In this document: positions 26,309-35,210 of the stretch, in pieces | Layout of the letters: each line of letters opens with the position of its first letter | Position numbering within the stretch: the first letter of the stretch is position 1 | DNA from: Marinobacter xestospongiae | GTDB lineage: Bacteria; Pseudomonadota; Gammaproteobacteria; Pseudomonadales; Oleiphilaceae | Length of the DNA: 64,000 nucleotides | Assembly (NCBI RefSeq): GCF_023156385.1 | Contig: NZ_JAKZAK010000001.1 | Span: 124,001-188,000 of the forward strand | Reading direction: 5' to 3' | Position numbers and translations under genes: made by a program | Notes under the pieces: model-generated | Seen by the model: the letters and a program-made list of their open reading frames with translations, nothing else | Database searches by the model: none | Told to the model about the DNA's origin: nothing

Positions 26309-27988
26309 CTACAGGCTCAGCTCTTCGATGCTGATTTCCCGCATCTTGAATTTCTGGATCTTGCCGGTCACCGTCATCGGGAATTCGTCCACCAGGCGGA
26401 AGTAGCGCGGTACTTTGTAGTGGGCGATGTTGGCCTTGCAGAACGCCCGCAGGTCGTCCTCGCTGACGTCCTGACCCTCCACCAGCTTGATCCAGGCCAT
26501 CACTTCCTCGCCGAAGCGGTCATCGGGGACGCCGATGACCTGGGCGTCAGAGACGGCCGGGTGGGTGTAGAGAAACTCTTCGATTTCCCGTGGGTAGATG
26601 TTCTCGCCGCCGCGGATGATCATGTCCTTCATCCGGCCGACGATGGCGACGTAGCCCTCGTCGTCCATGGTGGCCAGGTCACCGGTGTGCATCCAGCGGG
26701 TGGCGTCGATGGCTTTGGCGGTGGCTTCCTGGTTGTTCCAGTAGCCCAGCATCACGCTGTAGCCACGGGTGCAGAGTTCGCCCTTTTCACCCCGGGGCAC
26801 GATGGCGCCGGTGGCCGGATCGACAATCTTCACCTCTAGGTGGGGGTGGATGGTGCCGACGGTGGTGACTCGCTTTTCCAGTGGCGCGGTGGGCTCGGTC
26901 TGCAGGCTCACCGGGCTGGTTTCGGTCATGCCGTAGCAGATGGTGACGTCCCGCATGTTCATCTTCTCGATGACCTGCTTCATCACTTCCACCGGGCAGT
27001 TGGAGCCGGCCATGATGCCGGTGCGCAGGGTGGACAGATCAAAGCTGGCGAACTCCGGGTGTTCCAGTTCGGCAATGAACATGGTGGGCACGCCGTAGAG
27101 CGCGGTGGCTTTTTCCCGCACTACTGCCTTCAGGGTGGCTTCCGGCTCGAAGCCCTCCGAGGGGTAGATCATCGCCGCGCCGTGGGTGATGCAGCCGAGG
27201 TTGCCCATCACCATGCCGAAGCAGTGGTACAGCGGCACCGGAATCACCAGCCGGTCCTGCTCGCTGAAGTTCATCCGCCGGGCCACGAACAGCCCGTTGT
27301 TGAGGATGTTGTGGTGGGACAGGGTGGCGCCCTTGGGCGCACCGGTGGTGCCGGAGGTGTACTGGATGTTGATGGCGTCGTCGAACTGCAGATCCTGCTG
27401 ACGGCTCTGGTAATCCGCTTCACTGGTGCTTTCGGCCAGGGCCAGCAGGTCCTGCCAGTGCAGCATGCCCGGGGCTTTGTGATCGGCGTCCAGGCAGATC
27501 ACGTTCTTCAGGTCCGGCAGCTTGTCGCTGCTGAGGTCACCCTGGCGCTCATCGGCCAGCGCCGGTGCCAGCTCGGTGGTCATGGCGACATAGTCGGAGG
27601 TCTTGAACTGGCCCTGCAGGATCAGCGTGGAGGTGCCGGAGTGACGCAGGGCGTACTCGACCTCGTGGAGGCGGTAGCTGGGGTTGATGTTCACCAGGAT
27701 GGCGCCGATCTTGGCGGTGGCAAACTGGGTAATGCACCACTCGGCGCAGTTGGGGGACCAGATGCCGACCCGGTCACCCTTGCCGACGCCAAGCCCCATC
27801 AGCGCGCGGGCGCACTCGTCCACCGCCGCCTGGAGTTCGCGGTAGCTGTAGTGCAGGTCCTGGTGATGGACGATGAGGGCGTCGCTGTCGGGCACCCGCT
27901 CCACCGTCTGGTCGAACGCTTCGCCAATGGTCATCCCCAGCAGGGGCGTTTCACTGATTCCACTGATGTAACTGTTGTGTGTTGCCAT
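26309..27988 (-). CDS. AMP-forming acyl-CoA synthetase of the liu operon
   Basis: A 559-residue ANL-family synthetase with the P-loop [10 protein letters not shown], adenylate motif YGMTETSP, hinge HTGDLA and [20 protein letters not shown]. It activates a carboxylic acid with ATP and CoA. Position between liuR and liuA suggests a branched or medium-chain substrate, such as isovalerate or an isoprenoid-derived acid, feeding LiuA. The substrate is inferred from context. Such a gene accompanies liu operons in several marine gammaproteobacteria. Confidence 0.9.
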   Translation of the reverse strand: MATHNSYISGISETPLLGMTIGEAFDQTVERVPDSDALIVHHQDLHYSYRELQAAVDECARALMGLGVGKGDRVGIWSPNCAEWCITQFATAKIGAILVNINPSYRLHEVEYALRHSGTSTLILQGQFKTSDYVAMTTELAPALADERQGDLSSDKLPDLKNVICLDADHKAPGMLHWQDLLALAESTSEADYQSRQQDLQFDDAINIQYTSGTTGAPKGATLSHHNILNNGLFVARRMNFSEQDRLVIPVPLYHCFGMVMGNLGCITHGAAMIYPSEGFEPEATLKAVVREKATALYGVPTMFIAELEHPEFASFDLSTLRTGIMAGSNCPVEVMKQVIEKMNMRDVTICYGMTETSPVSLQTEPTAPLEKRVTTVGTIHPHLEVKIVDPATGAIVPRGEKGELCTRGYSVMLGYWNNQEATAKAIDATRWMHTGDLATMDDEGYVAIVGRMKDMIIRGGENIYPREIEEFLYTHPAVSDAQVIGVPDDRFGEEVMAWIKLVEGQDVSEDDLRAFCKANIAHYKVPRYFRLVDEFPMTVTGKIQKFKMREISIEELSL

Positions 27989-28074
27989 AACCCACCTTGC
28001 TTTTGTGTTTGTATCGGTAAGTTGGAGCGTCGTTGGTTGGGGCTGTTATTGTTTTTGGCGTCTGACCTGGCCGG

Positions 28075-28488
28075 TCAGTTGCCTCCCTCCGGCTCGGGCT
28101 CCAGGTCCTTTAGCGCTTCCAGGCAGCGGTCCTCTGCTGCGTCCAGTTCGTTCTTCATCACTTCGATATCCGCCAGCTGTTGCAGCAGGGCGTCGCGGCT
28201 CTGCTGGATCTTGCGGCGCAGGGCGTGCAACTGCGGGACGTTATCGGAGGACGGGTCGTACATCTCGATCAGTTCACGGGACTCCGCCAGGCTGAAGCCC
28301 AGGCGCTTGCCCCGCAGAATCAGCTTGAGCTTGACCCGGTCCTGGTCACTGTAGATCCGGGTCTGGCCATTGCGCTCCGGCTCCAGCATGCCCGCTTCCT
28401 CATAGAACCGGATGGTGCGGGTGGTGATGTCGAACTCGCGGGCGAGTTCGCTGATGGAGAAGGTGCGCGGTTGACTGCGTTGATTCAT
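28075..28488 (-). CDS. liuR: LiuR, MerR-family regulator of branched-chain catabolism
   Basis: A 137-residue MerR-type protein: helix-turn-helix and wing at about 8-50 (FSISELAREFDITTRTIRFYEE), then a long dimerisation helix and an acidic tail. There are no metal-binding cysteines. The start MNQRSQPRTFSISEL is chosen; a frame extending 19 codons upstream would include the operator. It heads the operon liuR-synthetase-liuABCDE, with a palindromic site 14 bp ahead of its start, so autoregulation is expected. Confidence 0.92.
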   Translation of the reverse strand: MNQRSQPRTFSISELAREFDITTRTIRFYEEAGMLEPERNGQTRIYSDQDRVKLKLILRGKRLGFSLAESRELIEMYDPSSDNVPQLHALRRKIQQSRDALLQQLADIEVMKNELDAAEDRCLEALKDLEPEPEGGN

Positions 28489-28502
28489 TGGTCGTGCCCA
28501 AG

Positions 28503-28518
28503 TTGACGTTAACGTAAA
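28503..28518 (-). promoter_or_regulatory. LiuR operator
   Basis: TTGACGTTAACGTAAA is a near-perfect palindrome centred on GTTAAC and resembles the TTTACGTTAACGTAAA-like LiuR motif predicted for gammaproteobacteria. It sits between liuR and an upstream -35-like TTGACG (minus strand, 28540-28545). It is the only such site noticed in the window. Confidence 0.75.
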
Positions 28519-28613
28519 GGTAACGCTGGGCGATTGGGGCGTCAATGCCTGGTGGTGGAATATTGGACAAAAGTGGGATAGGGCGTTCTAGGCGGGTAAT
28601 GCGGAGAGGGGAA

Positions 28614-28637
28614 CGGGAGGCCAGAGGCGGCCTCCCG
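28614..28637 (-). terminator. Terminator hairpin after the nucleotidase gene
   Basis: A 9-bp perfect stem (CGGGAGGCC with GGCCTCCCG, 6-base loop) 17 bp downstream of the nucleotidase stop, followed on the minus strand by a pyrimidine-rich stretch. It likely ends that transcript before the liuR promoter. Confidence 0.6.
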
Positions 28638-28653
28638 GTGCTGCGGTCAGCCT

Positions 28654-30663
28654 TCAGGGCTGTTGCAGGTTAAGCTCGTAAACGGCCTCGTTGGCGTCGT
28701 TCACTTCCAGGAACACGGCTTCCGGCGCCTTGCTGGCGACAAAGCCTTGGGCGCGCTGGGTGTTGGGCACCCGGAACACGATTTCCAGGTCGGTGGCGCT
28801 GGTGATCGGGGCGAACGACCAGTTGCCATCGGCGGTTGGGGTGACCGGGCTGTTGGCGCGGATGTAATTGGCCAGCACGTCCCGGTTGGTGTCCGGCGAG
28901 TTGATCACGATGTGATCGGCGCCGGTGCCGGGGAATACGCCGCTGTTGGCGCGGTAGTTGTTGGTGGCAATCAGGAACTGCTGGTCGGCGGTGACCGGGT
29001 TGCCCTGGTAGCTCAGGCCGAGCACACGCTGGGCGCCGTCGTTGATGATCTGGCAATCACGGTCATAACGGGGCGGCTGGGTGACGTCGATCTGGTAGCT
29101 GACACCATCAATAACGTCGAAGTTGTAGGTGGGGAAACCGCTGAAGTTGACCAGTTCCTGACGCTCACTGGAACCCGTGTTGATCTGGAAGAACTGGGAC
29201 GCGGAGCACTCCAGCCACTGCTGCAGTTCGGCGCCATTGACCTTCACCGCCATCAGGGTATTGGGGTAGAGGTAGAGATCAGCGGCGTTCTTCACTTTCA
29301 GCTCACCCTGGGGTACCACGGTGAAGCTGCCTTCGTCAGCGCAGACGCCGTCGCGGTCGCAGGCCTTGAAGGGCGCGGCGGCGGACAGCACCGGCAGGCC
29401 GTCCAGGTTGACGTCGCCCTGAATGGCGGCCTCAACGTAGGCTTTCTGGGCATCGCTGACGATCTGGATCGACGGGTCATCCTTCACCACCGCCAGGAAG
29501 CTGTAGATATCGTCGGTGGATTCGCCGATGGCCTGGTTCATGAAATCGATGGTGGCCTGGTGGTCGACAACCACCTGGGCCATCAGGTTGGCATCCGGCT
29601 CCACCTGCGGGGTGTTATCGGCGAAGATCGGTCGCGCTTCGACGTCACTGGTGCGGACGCTCCACTGGTCGTCGTCGGTGTTGTAGGCCAGGGTCAGGTC
29701 AATGATGCCCAGGTGACTGCCCCAGTAGCCGGGCATGACCGCGGGCACCCCCTTGATGGTGCCACGCTCCAGATCCACGCCGTCGGTGTCACTGAAGCTG
29801 CTGGAGGGGAACACCAGGTGGCTGTGGCCGAACAGGATGGCGTCGATACCCTCGACATCCGCCAGGTACCAGCTGCTGTTCTCGGCCTTGTTGGCAGGGT
29901 CGTAGGCCAGGGTGCTGATGCCGGAGTGGGGAATGGCGATGACCAGATCCGCGCCGTTGGCACGCATCTCGGGCACGTAGCGTTCCGCCATGGCGCGGAT
30001 GTCCTTGGCGATCACCCGGCCTTCCAGGTTGGCTTTGTCCCACTGCATGATCTGGGGCGGGACAAAGCCGATGAAGCCGACGGTCAGCTCATGGCTGTTG
30101 CCATCCCGGTCGGTAACGGACTTGGTCACCAGATGGTAGGGGTCGAAATAGGGCTGATCGTTGTCCGGGTTGCTGTCACCATCGTCGGCGAAGATGTTGG
30201 CGCTGATGTACGGGAAGGTGGCGTCGTTGACGCTCTCTGCCAGGAACTCCAGACCGTAGTTGAACTCATGGTTGCCGTAGTTGGCAACATCGTAGCCCAT
30301 CTGGTTCATTACCTTGTACACCGGGTGGATCTCGCCGGCGGTGATGCCGACGTTGGCGCGCCAGTCGCCCATCGGGCTGCCCTGGATCAGGTCGCCATTG
30401 TCGACCAGTACGCTGTTGCCGGCGTGGGCCAGCTCAGCCCGGGCCTGGTTGACCAGGGTGGCGGTGCGAACCAGGCCCACCTTGGGATCGGTTTTGTCGC
30501 CGTAGTAGCTGTAGTCCATCACATTGGCGTGGATGTCGGTGGTTTCCATGACCCGCAGGTCGACCGTTGCGACCTTGGCATCGTCGTCATCGCTGCCGCA
30601 GCCAGCCAGGGTCAGGGAGGTGATTGCCGACGCCAACAGCAATGCACGGGTGGGGGTGTACAT
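28654..30663 (-). CDS. cpdB: 2',3'-cyclic-nucleotide 2'-phosphodiesterase / 3'-nucleotidase, lipoprotein
   Basis: A 669-residue metallophosphoesterase that dephosphorylates 2',3'-cyclic nucleotides and 3'-nucleotides in the periplasm. Lipobox LTLAGC (Cys22) is followed by an acidic tether GSDDDD. Metal ligands are visible in ETTDIHANV (about 41-49), DNGDLIQGSP, YGNHEFNYG and GHSHLVFP. The C-terminal 5'-nucleotidase domain includes IATNNYRANSG. E. coli CpdB is soluble, so membrane anchoring is a variation. It would release phosphate and nucleosides from extracellular RNA products. Confidence 0.88.
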   Translation of the reverse strand: MYTPTRALLLASAITSLTLAGCGSDDDDAKVATVDLRVMETTDIHANVMDYSYYGDKTDPKVGLVRTATLVNQARAELAHAGNSVLVDNGDLIQGSPMGDWRANVGITAGEIHPVYKVMNQMGYDVANYGNHEFNYGLEFLAESVNDATFPYISANIFADDGDSNPDNDQPYFDPYHLVTKSVTDRDGNSHELTVGFIGFVPPQIMQWDKANLEGRVIAKDIRAMAERYVPEMRANGADLVIAIPHSGISTLAYDPANKAENSSWYLADVEGIDAILFGHSHLVFPSSSFSDTDGVDLERGTIKGVPAVMPGYWGSHLGIIDLTLAYNTDDDQWSVRTSDVEARPIFADNTPQVEPDANLMAQVVVDHQATIDFMNQAIGESTDDIYSFLAVVKDDPSIQIVSDAQKAYVEAAIQGDVNLDGLPVLSAAAPFKACDRDGVCADEGSFTVVPQGELKVKNAADLYLYPNTLMAVKVNGAELQQWLECSASQFFQINTGSSERQELVNFSGFPTYNFDVIDGVSYQIDVTQPPRYDRDCQIINDGAQRVLGLSYQGNPVTADQQFLIATNNYRANSGVFPGTGADHIVINSPDTNRDVLANYIRANSPVTPTADGNWSFAPITSATDLEIVFRVPNTQRAQGFVASKAPEAVFLEVNDANEAVYELNLQQP

Positions 30664-30875
30664 AGGGTCCGCTCCTTAATGGGTCCGTAAAGCGACTCAC
30701 TGTCGCGGTTGTCGATGACCGGGTCATGAAACTCCGGTGACGGTGGGGTGACAGTGTCCGGAAAAGTGTTTCATAAAGAGTGGGTTGGGTAGGTATAAAC
30801 CCGTATCCGGGGAGGGCTTGCTTCTGCCCCTCCCGGGGCGCTGATAGACTGTCAGGCTTTGCCCGGAGACCTCTC

Positions 30876-31793
30876 ATGGCCGCAGCACTGGCGCTTCTGT
30901 ACAAAATGATGCCCCTCTACATCACCGTAGCTCTGGGCTGGGTGGCCGGCCGTTACCTGGAGGCCAGTGGACGTCACATCGCCGGCATCATGCTGTACAT
31001 CGTCACGCCCTCGGTGGTGTTTTCCGGGGTGATGAGCGCGCCGCTGTCGGCGGAGGTGATCCTGCTGCCGTTCCTGACCTTTGGCCTCAGTACCCTGGTG
31101 GCGCTGATACACCTGGCCATTGCACGGCGCTGGGTTGGTGATGAAAGCGCCAACATCATTCCCCTGGCAACAGGTACCGGTAACACCGGCTATTTTGGTA
31201 TCCCGGTGGCCCTGCTGCTGTTTGGCCAGGAAGGCTTGGGGCTATACATCGTGGCGATGCTGGGCACCACACTGTTCGAAACGTCGGTAGGGTTCTATCT
31301 GGCAGCGCGGGGGCGCCAGGGAGTGAAGGATTGCCTGTTGCGGGTGGCCAGACTGCCGTCGGTCTATGCCTTCGCCCTGGCGGTGGTGCTGAACCTTTCC
31401 GGTGTCACCATTCCGCAGGTGTTCGAGCCGCTGTTCGACAACCTGCGCGGGGCCTACAGCATCTTCGGCATGATGATCATCGGGATGGGCATCGTCAGCT
31501 TCCGGGGGCTGGCGGGTAACTGGCGCTTCACCGGGCTGGCCTTCTTCGGCAAATTCCTGGTGTGGCCGGCAGTGGCGTTGTCGCTGTGGTGGCTCGATGC
31601 CAACGTCTTCGGGCTCTACAGCGAGGCGGTGCACCGGGCGATGTTCCTGGTCTCGATCACACCGATTGCGGCCAATACCGTGGTTATCGCCACTCTGCTG
31701 GATACCGCCCCTCGCCAGGCGGCGGGGACGGCGTTGCTCAGCACGCTGTTTGCGTTGCTGTTTATTCCGGTGATGGTGGCGATTGTGCTGTAG
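30876..31793 (+). CDS. AEC-family (auxin efflux carrier-like) transporter
   Basis: A 305-residue membrane protein with about ten helices in two inverted halves. Family features include the N-terminal helix with GWVAGRYLEASGRHI, the TGNTGYFGIPVAL motif in the middle, and a C-terminal half with ITPIAANTVVIATLL. Bacterial members export malonate, malate or related organic acids; the substrate here is unknown. The start MAAALALLYK follows CGGAGA; the 212-bp divergent gap to cpdB holds both promoters. Confidence 0.88.
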   Translation: MAAALALLYKMMPLYITVALGWVAGRYLEASGRHIAGIMLYIVTPSVVFSGVMSAPLSAEVILLPFLTFGLSTLVALIHLAIARRWVGDESANIIPLATGTGNTGYFGIPVALLLFGQEGLGLYIVAMLGTTLFETSVGFYLAARGRQGVKDCLLRVARLPSVYAFALAVVLNLSGVTIPQVFEPLFDNLRGAYSIFGMMIIGMGIVSFRGLAGNWRFTGLAFFGKFLVWPAVALSLWWLDANVFGLYSEAVHRAMFLVSITPIAANTVVIATLLDTAPRQAAGTALLSTLFALLFIPVMVAIVL

Positions 31794-31817
31794 CCAACCG
31801 TCTGCCGCCAACCTGGC

Positions 31818-32450
31818 TCAGGAAGTGCAGGCTTTGGCTTCGGCGATGTCGCTGCGGGCGTGGCCAACCACCGCGAGACCGGAATGGATGGCCAGTCCGC
31901 CCATGATGGCGGCGACGATCAGATCCGGCCAGGCGGTGCCGGTACCAAAAACCCCAACCGCAGCCAGCATGACCGCCAGGTTGCCGAGGGCATCGTTGCG
32001 GCTGCAGAGCCAGACCGAACGCATGTTGGCATCGCCGGTGCGATGGGCGTACAGCAACAGAGCTACCGCGATGTTGGCCACCATCGCCAGCGCGCCCACC
32101 ATACCCATGGTCATGGCTTCAGGGGTGGCGCCGCTGCTGAGATTCCAGAACGCCTTGCCAAGAACGGCAACGCCAAACACCACCATGGTGACGCCTTTCA
32201 CCAGCGCGGCACGCCCGCGCCACAGCAGCCCCATCGACAACACATACAGCGACAGCATGTAGTTGGCCGAGTCGGCGAAGAAATCCACCGCATCGGCCAG
32301 CAGGGCCACCGAGCCCGAAGTCAGACTGGCGGCAAACTCCAGCAGGAACATGCCCAGGTTGACCCACAGCGCGATCCACAGCGCGCGGCGGAACCTCGGG
32401 TCCACAGCCTGGCTGGCGTGGGTGTCGGACGAACAGCAATGACCGGCCAT
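31818..32450 (-). CDS. Cation diffusion facilitator-type metal exporter
   Basis: A 210-residue membrane protein with about six helices. The pattern NLGMFLLEFAASLTSGSVALLADAVDFFADS has the Asp pair of CDF helix 2, and SRNDALGNLAVMLAA carries the matching ND in helix 5. It opens with a Cys/His-rich segment (AGHCCSSDTH) and lacks the long C-terminal cytoplasmic domain of YiiP. It likely exports cobalt, cadmium or zinc. The start at 32450 follows GGGAG. The CadR-type regulator and a MerR-family promoter lie directly upstream. Confidence 0.87.
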   Translation of the reverse strand: MAGHCCSSDTHASQAVDPRFRRALWIALWVNLGMFLLEFAASLTSGSVALLADAVDFFADSANYMLSLYVLSMGLLWRGRAALVKGVTMVVFGVAVLGKAFWNLSSGATPEAMTMGMVGALAMVANIAVALLLYAHRTGDANMRSVWLCSRNDALGNLAVMLAAVGVFGTGTAWPDLIVAAIMGGLAIHSGLAVVGHARSDIAEAKACTS

Positions 32451-32523
32451 AACGAACTCCCTCATCAAATGTCATTGGCCCGCTGAGGGGAACTCCCCGG
32501 GGGCTCATATCTGCAATGGAGTC

Positions 32524-32554
32524 ATTAAAAAGCCTGTAGCTGCTACAGGGTCAA
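32524..32554 (-). promoter_or_regulatory. MerR-family promoter-operator of the metal exporter
   Basis: On the minus strand TTGACC (-35) and TTTAAT (-10) are separated by 19 bp, the overlong spacer typical of MerR-type promoters. The spacer holds the palindrome CCTGTAGCTGCTACAGG (32533-32549), closely resembling CadR/PbrR operators. This strongly supports metal-induced expression of the exporter at 31818-32450 by the regulator upstream. Confidence 0.85.
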
Positions 32555-32571
32555 GGGCCGGTTTCGCCAAA

Positions 32572-33015
32572 TCAGTGAGAGCCGGGAATATGGTTATCCC
32601 GGTCCAGCCCCGGATCGTTGCTGCTGGACTGCTTGAGCCGGTCGATGATGCCGCACTCACTGACCTGGCCCTCGTTGGCACAGGCGGCCCGCAAGCGCTG
32701 CATTTCCTGCTGCAGGGCCTGGAGTTCGGTGATGCGCTGCTGGATGTGTTCGAGGTGATGTTCCAGTAAGCGGTCGACCTGCTGGCAGCCCGCTTCCGGC
32801 TGGTTCATCAGTTCGATCAGCCGGCGGATTTCATCCTGAGCCATGTCCAGGTTGCGGCAGCGACGAATGAAGCTGAGCCGGCGCACATGGTCGTCGGTGT
32901 AGCGCCGGTAGCCGCTATCTTCCCGCTGCGGTTCGGCCAGCAGACCGATCTTTTCGTAGTAGCGGATGGTTTCGACCGGCACACCGGTCTGTTTCGATAC
33001 CTGGCCAATTTTCAT
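32572..33015 (-). CDS. cadR: CadR/PbrR-like heavy-metal-responsive MerR regulator
   Basis: A 147-residue MerR protein: helix-turn-helix at 1-45 (MKIGQVSKQTGVPVETIRYYEKIGL), a dimerisation helix, and cysteines at 77, 112 and 121, the arrangement used for Cd(II)/Pb(II) binding (Cys77, Cys112 and Cys119 in CadR). The C terminus is short and His-containing. It is transcribed in the same direction as the exporter, 121 bp upstream, with the operator between. Metal specificity is inferred from the cysteines. Confidence 0.88.
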   Translation of the reverse strand: MKIGQVSKQTGVPVETIRYYEKIGLLAEPQREDSGYRRYTDDHVRRLSFIRRCRNLDMAQDEIRRLIELMNQPEAGCQQVDRLLEHHLEHIQQRITELQALQQEMQRLRAACANEGQVSECGIIDRLKQSSSNDPGLDRDNHIPGSH

Positions 33016-33134
33016 GAGATTTCCTTTCAGGCTCCTTGGGGCGGGTGCGCTACGAAAAGCTTAGCGGCTTTGTCATACTGGCGTCACCCGGGCGGAGTAG
33101 GGTGCACGGTTTTGTCGGTCAGAGGAGTCATACA

Positions 33135-33863
33135 ATGGAAGCACGAGCAAATGGAGAGGGCTCCACGCCGCTGTACCTGAGAGTCCGGGACCAGCTCGCC
33201 AACCAGATCGAGGCCGGCCTGCTGGCGGCCAATACTCGCCTGCCGTCGGAGCGGGTGCTGGCGGAAAGCCATGGTACCACCCGGGTCACAACCCGTCTGG
33301 CCCTGGCCCAGTTGGAGGCGGAGGGGCGCATCTACCGCTCCAACCGCCGTGGCTGGTTCGTGTCACCGCCGCGGCTGGTGTACAACCCCACCCAGGATTA
33401 CAGCTTCTCCGACAACGTGACCTCCCAGGGCCGCACGCCGGCCACCGAAACCCTGGAAGTCACCACCACCGAAGTGGCCCCCTGGCTTGCCAATAAAACC
33501 GGCCTGGCCGTGGGCGACGCCATCGTCAGGTTGCGTCGGCGGCGGCAGGTGGATGGCCGCCCGGTACTGGTGGAGAACATCTACCTCAACCCCAAGCGCC
33601 TGCCCGGCATCGAGCAGTACGATTTCAACCGTTCGCTGTGGAAGCTGCTGCGGGAGAAGTTCAGCGTCGAGCTGCAGGGCAAGCGCATTGAAATGTTTCC
33701 CACCGCGCTGGTGGACCCGCAGGCGGAGGCCCTGGGGGTCAATGCCGGTACCGCCGGGTTGTATGTGACCCGGCGCAGCCACGACGCCGACGGAGTCTTC
33801 GTGGAGTTCGATGAGGAGTTCTGGCTGCACGACACCCTCAGCATCCAGGTGGAAGTGCAGTAA
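33135..33863 (+). CDS. phnR: PhnR, GntR/UTRA-family regulator of aminoethylphosphonate genes
   Basis: A 242-residue regulator with an N-terminal GntR winged helix (about 10-75, LPSERVLAESHGTTRVTTRLAL) and a C-terminal UTRA ligand domain (about 90-240). The start follows AGAGGAG. It precedes the phn genes on the same strand. Two identical 12-bp sites and one variant in front of phn units and the HAD gene are the likely binding sites. The inducer is presumably 2-aminoethylphosphonate or a breakdown product. Confidence 0.88.
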   Translation: MEARANGEGSTPLYLRVRDQLANQIEAGLLAANTRLPSERVLAESHGTTRVTTRLALAQLEAEGRIYRSNRRGWFVSPPRLVYNPTQDYSFSDNVTSQGRTPATETLEVTTTEVAPWLANKTGLAVGDAIVRLRRRRQVDGRPVLVENIYLNPKRLPGIEQYDFNRSLWKLLREKFSVELQGKRIEMFPTALVDPQAEALGVNAGTAGLYVTRRSHDADGVFVEFDEEFWLHDTLSIQVEVQ

Positions 33864-33933
33864 CCTCCTCGCCGCGCTGAAAAGCCGGATTGTCATCGAG
33901 CGTTCATAAAACCGTCACAGTTCCTCGCCAAAC

Positions 33934-33945
33934 TGGTCTATACCA
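33934..33945 (+). promoter_or_regulatory. PhnR operator 1
   Basis: TGGTCTATACCA, within a CTGGT...ACCAG inverted repeat, 18 bp before the FAD oxidoreductase start. Its reverse complement recurs exactly at 37344-37355. The form TGGTnTAnACCA is typical of a GntR/UTRA operator. Confidence 0.82.
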
Positions 33946-33963
33946 GATGAGCGAGGAAATCCC

Positions 33964-35196
33964 ATGTTCGCAAACCCTCATCCGGATGTGGCCATCATCG
34001 GTGGCGGCATCCTTGGATGCGCCATAGCCCGCTACCTCAGCCGTCAGCCGGGCGTCTCGGTGACGGTCATCGAGCGTCACGGTCTGGGCGAGCAGACCAC
34101 CAGCCAGGCGGCGGCGCTGCTGACCCGTATCCGTCCCTACCGGGAACTTACCGCGATGGCGATGGAAACCTTCCACGCCATTGACGAGCTGGGTGAACAG
34201 ACTGGTGAGCCGCTGCCCCTGCGTCGCGTGGGCAGTCTGCAGGTGGCGGCGGAGTCCGCGGGGCAGCAGCAGATTGCGCGAACAGCAGCGCGTGCCGCCG
34301 ACGTTGGCGTGGTGGCTGAACGGCTTGACGCCGACTCTGCCCAGCGGCGGGCGCCCTGGCTGTCCCTGAGTGGCGACACCGCGGCGCTGTGGCTGCCGGA
34401 TGACGGCTACATCGATCCCTACACCCTGTGCCAGGCCTATGCCGCCGACGCCCGCCGCCATGGCGTCAGTTTCCGCCTGCGCCAGACTGTGGCTGAACTG
34501 CTCCAGACCGGCAATCGGGTGACTGGAGTACGTCTGGCCAGTGGCGAGACCGTGACTGCCGGTCTGGTGATCGATGCCGCCGGACCCTGGAGCACCGCGC
34601 TGGCCCGCCAGGTGGGGGTTCACCTGGGCATGGCGCCGGTGCGTTCCCATTACTGGATTTCCGCCGCCCATCCCGCCATCCCCGCCGATGGCCCGATGAC
34701 CATCCTGCCGGACAGTGGCGCCTACGCCCGCCCCGAAGTGGGCGGACTGCTGTTCGGACTGCGCGATCCCCAGGCGGTGACCGCCCATCCCGGCCAACTG
34801 CCGGCCAGCCTGCAGGATTTCTGTTTCGACCAGGACCCGAACGGCGACAACGCCCTTGAAGCGGGGTACCACGCCCTGCGCCAACAGTTGCCGCTGGTGG
34901 ACGAGCTGCCCTTGGCCCATTACGTCAGTAACGTTTCCAGCTACACCCCGGATGGATTCTACCTGCTGGGCGCCATGCCGACCGTCGAAGGCTTCATGGC
35001 CGCCACCGGTTGTTCCGGCGCCGGTATTGGCATGTCTGGCGGCATTGGCCGGCTGGTGGCGGAGCTGGCTACCGGCCAGACGCCGTTCGTGGACCCCGAC
35101 CGGTTCCGGCTGGACCGGTTTGGCAGCATTGATTCCTACCACCCTGACTTCATCCACCGCTGCGCTGAGGCGCGAGCCCGCAAGCGCACCGGCTAG
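33964..35196 (+). CDS. FAD-dependent amine oxidoreductase (DAO family) in the phosphonate operon
   Basis: A 410-residue flavoprotein with the dinucleotide motif [17 protein letters not shown] at the N terminus, VIDAAGPWS in the middle and [16 protein letters not shown] near the C terminus. The fold is that of glycine/sarcosine oxidases and DadA. It is the first gene after the PhnR operator and is followed 14 bp later by phnW. Related oxidoreductases in some AEP clusters (named PbfC/PbfD in the literature as I recall) release AEP or phosphonoacetaldehyde from N-methylated AEP. That assignment is inference. Confidence 0.85.
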   Translation: MFANPHPDVAIIGGGILGCAIARYLSRQPGVSVTVIERHGLGEQTTSQAAALLTRIRPYRELTAMAMETFHAIDELGEQTGEPLPLRRVGSLQVAAESAGQQQIARTAARAADVGVVAERLDADSAQRRAPWLSLSGDTAALWLPDDGYIDPYTLCQAYAADARRHGVSFRLRQTVAELLQTGNRVTGVRLASGETVTAGLVIDAAGPWSTALARQVGVHLGMAPVRSHYWISAAHPAIPADGPMTILPDSGAYARPEVGGLLFGLRDPQAVTAHPGQLPASLQDFCFDQDPNGDNALEAGYHALRQQLPLVDELPLAHYVSNVSSYTPDGFYLLGAMPTVEGFMAATGCSGAGIGMSGGIGRLVAELATGQTPFVDPDRFRLDRFGSIDSYHPDFIHRCAEARARKRTG

Positions 35197-35210
35197 ACAC
35201 GGAGACCACC

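Noticed and set aside
28663..30690. A 675-codon open frame opposite the cyclic nucleotidase
   Set aside because: Val/Gly-rich composition, no recognisable domain, exact mirror of a well-supported gene.
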